Below, in pieces: positions 46,005 to 50,372 of a stretch of 50,372 bases of DNA (positions are counted from its first letter, which is position 1; each line of letters starts with the position of its first letter). Origin of the DNA: Pseudoalteromonas piscicida (GTDB lineage: Bacteria; Pseudomonadota; Gammaproteobacteria; Enterobacterales; Alteromonadaceae); contig NZ_NKHF01000005.1 of the NCBI RefSeq assembly GCF_002744175.1, positions 1-50,372 of the forward strand, read 5' to 3'. The notes beneath the pieces are model-generated. The model saw only the letters and a program-made list of their open reading frames with translations. It was not told where the DNA came from and made no database searches. Both the position numbers and the translations under genes were made by a program.

Positions 46005-47021
46005 TTAATATTTATACCCATTTGGGTTATTGCTTTGCCAGCGCCATGCATCTTGCATCATGGCATCAAGACCGCGCTCAGCCTGCCAGCCTAATTCAGA
46101 TTTGGCTTTTTCAGGGGCTGCGTAACAGGCGGCAATGTCACCATCGCGACGTGGTTTAATGTCATACGGTATAGCTTTGCCCGCGGCTTTTTCAAACGCG
46201 GTAACCATCTCTAGTACTGAGTAGCCATTGCCGGTACCTAAGTTATAGATGTGTGTGCCTGCTGCTACTGCGATTTTTTCAAGTGCTTTTAAATGGCCAA
46301 TAGCTAGATCAACCACATGAATGTAATCTCTCACGCCCGTACCGTCTTTGGTGTCATAGTCGTTACCAAAGACGCCAAGACTCGCCAGTTTACCAACAGC
46401 AACCTGTGAGATGTAGGGCAGTAAGTTATTGGGAATGCCATTTGGGTCTTCACCAATTAACCCCGACTCGTGTGCGCCAACTGGGTTAAAATAACGCAAA
46501 ATAGCAAAGGCCCAACGAGGGTCTGACTTAGCGACATCCTGTAATAGCATTTCAACCATTAGCTTTGAAGTACCATAAGGATTGGTTGTACCACCGACAG
46601 GGAAATCTTCACGGATGGGTAAACTTGCAGGATCTCCATAGACCGTCGCTGACGAGCTAAACACCAACTTAAATACATTGGCGTCACGCATTGCATCCAG
46701 CAGTGTTAACGTCCCTTGCACATTGTTTTGATAATACTCGATTGGCTTTTGAACCGACTCACCTACTGCCTTCAGGCCAGCAAAGTGGATCACCTCTTCG
46801 ATATCATATTGTGCAAATACACTATCAAGAAATGCTTTATCAAGAATATCACCTTGATGGAATGTAGCTTCCTTTCCTACTATCTCAGCGACTCTATGTA
46901 ATGAAGTCTGTTGAGAATTGCTTAGATTATCTACGACCACTACCTTTTTGCCTTGCTGTAGCAGCTCTAATACAGTGTGAGAGCCAATATAGCCTGCACC
47001 ACCTGTTACGAGAATCGTCAT
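46005..47021 (-). CDS. galE: UDP-glucose 4-epimerase GalE
   Basis: A 338-residue short-chain dehydrogenase-like epimerase interconverting UDP-glucose and UDP-galactose, for galactose use and surface polysaccharides. NAD-binding GGAGYIGSH at residues 7-15, Ser in FSSSATVYG near 122-130, and catalytic YGTSK near 149-153 are present. Length equals E. coli GalE. AGGA lies before the ATG. No galactose-pathway neighbours, so a polysaccharide role is likely. Confidence 0.95.
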   Translation of the reverse strand: MTILVTGGAGYIGSHTVLELLQQGKKVVVVDNLSNSQQTSLHRVAEIVGKEATFHQGDILDKAFLDSVFAQYDIEEVIHFAGLKAVGESVQKPIEYYQNNVQGTLTLLDAMRDANVFKLVFSSSATVYGDPASLPIREDFPVGGTTNPYGTSKLMVEMLLQDVAKSDPRWAFAILRYFNPVGAHESGLIGEDPNGIPNNLLPYISQVAVGKLASLGVFGNDYDTKDGTGVRDYIHVVDLAIGHLKALEKIAVAAGTHIYNLGTGNGYSVLEMVTAFEKAAGKAIPYDIKPRRDGDIAACYAAPEKAKSELGWQAERGLDAMMQDAWRWQSNNPNGYKY

Positions 47022-47080
47022 ACCTATTCCTGTGGTTGTTGTCTACGCATCGCGTCTATATTCTACTTAATTTGTTGTTG

Positions 47081-47965
47081 TCAGTCTTGCCTATGGCACA
47101 CAAATGCCAACTTGTTATCAAAAAAGCTTAAACGAGAAATTGACGTCTGGCAGTAACTTCTTAAGTTTCTTAATAAATGCACTTTTTTGGGGGAGTCTAA
47201 ATCCCGATAATAAATCTTGTTATCGAGTGCATATGCCACTTGATTGTCGTTTAACCAAGTATAATCCTGAACCTGACTTGGCAAAGCAAAGAAACGTTCA
47301 ATATGGTCACTCTCACGATGATATGTTGCAAACCACATCAAGCCATTAACTTGGTAAGTAAAAGCGAACACGTCACGAGCTCGGTTGTACGACAAGCTTC
47401 TACCGATATCTTCGGCAAGAATTTGTGGCAAATGACCGTTAATATCTGTGTACTGTAACGTGTGTGGTGCGCTTTGTGTTGCACCTAAAATAAACATAAT
47501 GAGATCTTGGTTGCTGCCCCAAGCGTGATAGCCCACAGGCTCTATATGCTCAAATACACGACTCGGCTTTTCCGCTTGGTCGAACGGATAAAACCATAGC
47601 TTTTGCTTACCAGATGCTTCGACCACAATCGTCGTCAACCCGTTACCATTGGGGTGGAGCGTCGGTGAGTATTCAGAGACTGGAGACTGGGTTAAGTTAC
47701 GGGCACTTGCACTTTCATAGTCATAAAAGAACAAATCCGTTTGACTGTTGCCCTCTTCTGTCACTTCCGCGGTATAGTACACGCCAGAAGCCGTCACCAA
47801 TGGTTGATTAAAATAAGCCGTATTGTCGGTAATTGGCTTAGCACTAAAATGTTCTCCAAGTTCTGCAAGCCAGATCTGGCTTTTTGGCATCGCTGAATAA
47901 GCGGGTAAACAGGACGCGAAAGCGAGTAGACAAACTGCGAGCTTCACACGCATTGAAGTAGGCAT
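47081..47965 (-). CDS. Exported beta-propeller-like protein of unknown function
   Basis: A 294-residue protein with a signal peptide (about residues 1-25, ending PAYSA). The rest alternates short strands with Trp/Tyr-Asp repeats (SEYSPTLHPNGNG, YHAWGSNQD, DYTWLNDNQVAYALDNKIYY), the look of a TolB/WD40-like propeller. No catalytic motif is visible. It lies divergent from prkB, with a good ribosome site (AAAGGA). Function unknown. Confidence 0.7.
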   Translation of the reverse strand: MPTSMRVKLAVCLLAFASCLPAYSAMPKSQIWLAELGEHFSAKPITDNTAYFNQPLVTASGVYYTAEVTEEGNSQTDLFFYDYESASARNLTQSPVSEYSPTLHPNGNGLTTIVVEASGKQKLWFYPFDQAEKPSRVFEHIEPVGYHAWGSNQDLIMFILGATQSAPHTLQYTDINGHLPQILAEDIGRSLSYNRARDVFAFTYQVNGLMWFATYHRESDHIERFFALPSQVQDYTWLNDNQVAYALDNKIYYRDLDSPKKVHLLRNLRSYCQTSISRLSFFDNKLAFVCHRQD

Positions 47966-48006
47966 GAACGTTCCTTTGATTTTTCATTGTAGTTATATCG
48001 CCTCGC

Positions 48007-48012
48007 TATAAT
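48007..48012. promoter_or_regulatory. Shared -10 region of divergent promoters
   Basis: TATAAT on the plus strand faces prkB; the overlapping minus-strand TATTAT (48009-48014 region) has TTGCTT 16 bp upstream and faces the propeller-like gene. The plus-strand -35 is poor. Confidence 0.4.
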
Positions 48013-48100
48013 ACCCAACACTTGGCTTCAAGCAAAGCTTGCCAAAAACTTTGCTTCAAGTAACATCGAATTAACGGACGATGAAAGCAAAGGCAAATTT

Positions 48101-49000
48101 ATGTCAGACAAACATCCAATTATCGCGATTACCGGCAGCTCAGGTGCCGGCACCACGACCACCACGAGCGCTATCAAACATATTTTCCGCAGCCTAAATA
48201 CCAAGGCCGCGTACGTGGAGGGTGATAGCTTTCATCGTTACACTCGACCAGAAATGGATAAGCTCCGCCGCGAGGCCCAACAAGAAGGCAAGCATATTAG
48301 TTACTTCGGTGAGGAAGCCAATGATTTTGGCGCACTGGAAAGCTTGTTTAAAAGTTACGGAGAAACAGGTAACGGAAAAGTACGCCGGTATCTTCACACT
48401 TTTGATGATGCTGTACCATTCAATCAACTGCCTGGCACCTTCACGCCTTACCAAGAGTTAGAACACAACACCGATATGCTCTTTTACGAGGGATTGCATG
48501 GCGGCGTTGTAACACCTGAATATGATGTGGCGAGCAATGTAGACTTATTAATTGGTATGGTGCCAATTATCAACTTGGAGTGGATCCAAAAATTGATCCG
48601 CGATACCAATGAGCGCGGCCATTCTAAAGAAGCGGTGATGACCTCAATCGTGCGCTCAATGGATGATTATATCAACCATATTACGCCGCAATTTTCACGC
48701 ACCCATATAAATTTCCAGCGCGTACCAACCGTAGATACTTCTAACCCATTTAGTGCCAAAGATATTCCCTCGCTAGATGAAAGCTTTGTAGTGATCCGCT
48801 TTCGTGGTATTGAAGATGTTAATTTTCCTTACTACTTACAAATGATTGAAGGTAGCTTTATGTCTCGTGTGAATACGCTCGTGGTGCCCGGTGGCAAGAT
48901 GGGGCTAGCAATGGAGCTCGTGCTCACGCCACTCATTAAAGAGTTATTAATCAAAAAACGTGCCCTTGAAAATATGGCCCCCGTCGATTTACCAATTTAA
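48101..49000 (+). CDS. prkB: Phosphoribulokinase-family protein PrkB
   Basis: A 299-residue P-loop protein closely resembling E. coli PrkB as I recall it (VEGDSFHRYTRPEMD, YFGPEANDFG-like YFGEEANDFG, ITPQFSRTHINFQRVPTVDTSNPF). The P-loop GSSGAGTTTT lacks the usual Lys, which is also so in E. coli PrkB. No Calvin-cycle gene is nearby; carbon fixation should not be inferred. Its real substrate is not established. Confidence 0.9.
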   Translation: MSDKHPIIAITGSSGAGTTTTTSAIKHIFRSLNTKAAYVEGDSFHRYTRPEMDKLRREAQQEGKHISYFGEEANDFGALESLFKSYGETGNGKVRRYLHTFDDAVPFNQLPGTFTPYQELEHNTDMLFYEGLHGGVVTPEYDVASNVDLLIGMVPIINLEWIQKLIRDTNERGHSKEAVMTSIVRSMDDYINHITPQFSRTHINFQRVPTVDTSNPFSAKDIPSLDESFVVIRFRGIEDVNFPYYLQMIEGSFMSRVNTLVVPGGKMGLAMELVLTPLIKELLIKKRALENMAPVDLPI

Positions 49001-49077
49001 CTCAGCTTAGCTTCCTTGCATCGGTCCATATCACACTTTACACTGACGCCTTTTAGAGCATCACGAGTAGTTGTTAT

Positions 49078-49611
49078 ATGGACGTGCTTACCGTTTTAGT
49101 GGGGTCTAAAAACCCAGTAAAAATCAACGCTGCAAAAACTATCTTCACGCAGTATTTTCCCAATACAAAAATCGACTGTCAGGGCATCTCCGCGCCGAGT
49201 CTCGTTGCAGATCAACCTTTAGGTGAACAAGCCACCCGTGAAGGTGCTGAGAATAGAGTCAGCTATCTTCAGAAACATCATCAAGCCGATTTTTATTGTG
49301 CGATGGAAGGAGGCGCTGCCAAGTTTGAATACGGTGCAGCAACATTTGCTTTCGTAGTCATTGCAGATAACCGTCGTACGAGTGTCGGCCGTAGTTGTAA
49401 CTTGCCTCTACCGGCACCGGTCTACACACGCCTTGAACAAGGTGAAGAGCTAGGACATGTAATGGATGACCTGTTCAATACCACTAATATCAAGCAACAA
49501 GGCGGTGCGATTGGACTGTTGACCAATCACCTAGCCACTCGAGAAAGTAGCTATACGCAGGCGTTATTACTCGCCATGGCACCGTTTAATCACCCAGAGA
49601 TGTATTCATAA
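49078..49611 (+). CDS. yjjX: Inosine/xanthosine triphosphatase YjjX
   Basis: A 177-residue house-cleaning phosphatase removing ITP and XTP from the nucleotide pool. Seen: LVGSKNPVKINA at the start, QPLGEQATREGAENR near 48-62, AMEGGAAKF, and GGAIGLLTN near 140, typical of the family. It is followed by yjjG with a one-base TAATG overlap, so the two nucleotide-cleaning enzymes form an operon. Confidence 0.92.
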   Translation: MDVLTVLVGSKNPVKINAAKTIFTQYFPNTKIDCQGISAPSLVADQPLGEQATREGAENRVSYLQKHHQADFYCAMEGGAAKFEYGAATFAFVVIADNRRTSVGRSCNLPLPAPVYTRLEQGEELGHVMDDLFNTTNIKQQGGAIGLLTNHLATRESSYTQALLLAMAPFNHPEMYS

Positions 49612-50288
49612 TGTCGCACTACAGCCATATTCTATTTGATGCCGATGAAACCCTATTTAGTTTTAATGCCAAACTGGGTCTACAAAAACTATTTTCACAT
49701 TATGATGTTGCCTTTAGTGATGCAGATTATGAGGAATATAACAGCCTCAATGCACCACTTTGGGTACAGTATCAAAACGGTGAAATTGATGCTAAGACAT
49801 TGCAAGTTACCCGTTTTAGCCGCTGGGCCGAAAAGCTCGATGTAGCACCAGAAACACTTAATGCCGGGTTCTTAGCGGCGATGGCCGAAATTTGCCAGCC
49901 GTTACCTGGAGCAAGAGCGTTGCTTGACAGTCTTAAAGACCAATGTACTTTGGCTATCATTACCAACGGCTTTGCGGCGCTGCAGCAAAAGCGCTTAGAG
50001 CACACAGGGCTCGTTGATCGTTTTTCTGAAGTGGTGATCTCTGAGCTGGTTGGCAAGGCAAAGCCAGATCCCTGTATTTTTGAACACACCTTGGCGTTAC
50101 TCGGTAACCCAGACAAGTCTAAAGTATTGATGGTTGGTGATACCCCAGCTAGTGATATTTTAGGGGCAAACCGCTTTGGGATTGATAGCTGCTGGCTAAA
50201 GCACGATGGCAAAGTCTGCCCTGATCATATAAAGCCAACCTATACAGTGGGATCACTTGCCCAGCTGCAAGCTATTTTAAACGGGTAA
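49611..50288 (+). CDS. yjjG: dUMP phosphatase / 5'-nucleotidase YjjG
   Basis: A 225-residue HAD-superfamily phosphatase. Motif I is DADETLFSF (Asp at residue 10), with DADE in place of the usual DxDxT; motif II is ITNGF near 118; motif III/IV are KAKPDP and VGDTPASDILGA near 155-185. YjjG removes phosphate from dUMP and mutagenic pyrimidine nucleotides. Translationally coupled to yjjX. Confidence 0.9.
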   Translation: MSHYSHILFDADETLFSFNAKLGLQKLFSHYDVAFSDADYEEYNSLNAPLWVQYQNGEIDAKTLQVTRFSRWAEKLDVAPETLNAGFLAAMAEICQPLPGARALLDSLKDQCTLAIITNGFAALQQKRLEHTGLVDRFSEVVISELVGKAKPDPCIFEHTLALLGNPDKSKVLMVGDTPASDILGANRFGIDSCWLKHDGKVCPDHIKPTYTVGSLAQLQAILNG

Positions 50289-50328
50289 TGCTGTGCTCGG
50301 GAGCTAGCTGATCTTACAGGATATTAAA

Positions 50329-50352
50329 GGCTCGCCGAGTAAATCGGCTCCT
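50329..50352. repeat. REP-like hairpin
   Basis: CTCGCCGAGTAAATCGG then CTCCTAC: same form as the copies near phnW with two changed stem/loop positions. It lies 40 bp after yjjG, near the window edge. Confidence 0.7.
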
Positions 50353-50372
50353 ACAATAGGTGCACCTTGCTA

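Noticed and set aside
48101..49000. PrkB read as evidence of Calvin-cycle carbon fixation, or its P-loop without Lys as a defect
   Set aside because: E. coli PrkB has the same P-loop form, and no RuBisCO or other cycle gene is present; this is a common housekeeping family in gammaproteobacteria.

Overview
The window looks like a chromosomal segment of a marine gammaproteobacterium of the Alteromonadales, most like Pseudoalteromonas. I infer this from the protein sequences, the secA-dciA-lpxC gene order, the NagP/GH20 pair and the carboxypeptidase-regulatory-type TonB receptor; I ran no search. No rRNA, tRNA, CRISPR array, prophage or intact insertion sequence was seen.

Layout. 1-375: a tandem array of about 70-bp units, each carrying a REP-like hairpin, ending at a terminator. 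425-4500: a chitin-sugar block (NagP-type permease and GH20 hexosaminidase, both minus strand), each preceded by a similar LacI/NagR-type palindrome. 4869-7446: M13 lipoprotein peptidase and MutT. 7509-11294: secA, with a structured leader and no secM, divergent from dciA, which has a possible overlapping leader ORF. 11328-28998: a complete, canonical dcw cluster read on the minus strand (mraZ-rsmH-ftsL-ftsI-murE-murF-mraY-murD-ftsW-murG-murC-ddl-ftsQ-ftsA-ftsZ, then lpxC). Its genes are joined by ATGA/TAATG overlaps, and it is driven by a promoter with four 10-bp-spaced MraZ-type repeats. 29376-32420: a membrane GGDEF/EAL sensor that seems to lack a normal start codon.

32436-45888 is the most interesting part: a phosphorus-scavenging region. 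It holds an alkaline phosphatase, a cation/proton antiporter, a TonB-dependent receptor, an MFS-like permease, phosphonoacetaldehyde hydrolase (phnX), an aminophosphonate FAD oxidoreductase, a PhnZ-like HD oxygenase, a GntR/UTRA regulator, a PIN toxin-antitoxin pair and 2-aminoethylphosphonate transaminase (phnW). By eye I find PhoB-box-like 7-mers at 11-bp spacing before the phosphatase, the TonB receptor and phnW, with a weaker one before gntR. HutC/UTRA-type operators of the form CTGGnCTAnACCAG sit just downstream of the Pho boxes at the receptor and at phnW, and a third, weaker one precedes the permease. The natural reading is a locus that opens only when phosphate is scarce and an aminophosphonate is present. 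No ABC phosphonate importer is present; uptake would go through the outer-membrane receptor and the MFS-like permease. The 3' end of phnW is followed by two further copies of its last ~100 bp, each joined to a REP-like hairpin.

46005-50288 is ordinary housekeeping: galE, an exported beta-propeller-like protein, prkB, yjjX and yjjG. A last REP-like hairpin lies near the right edge.
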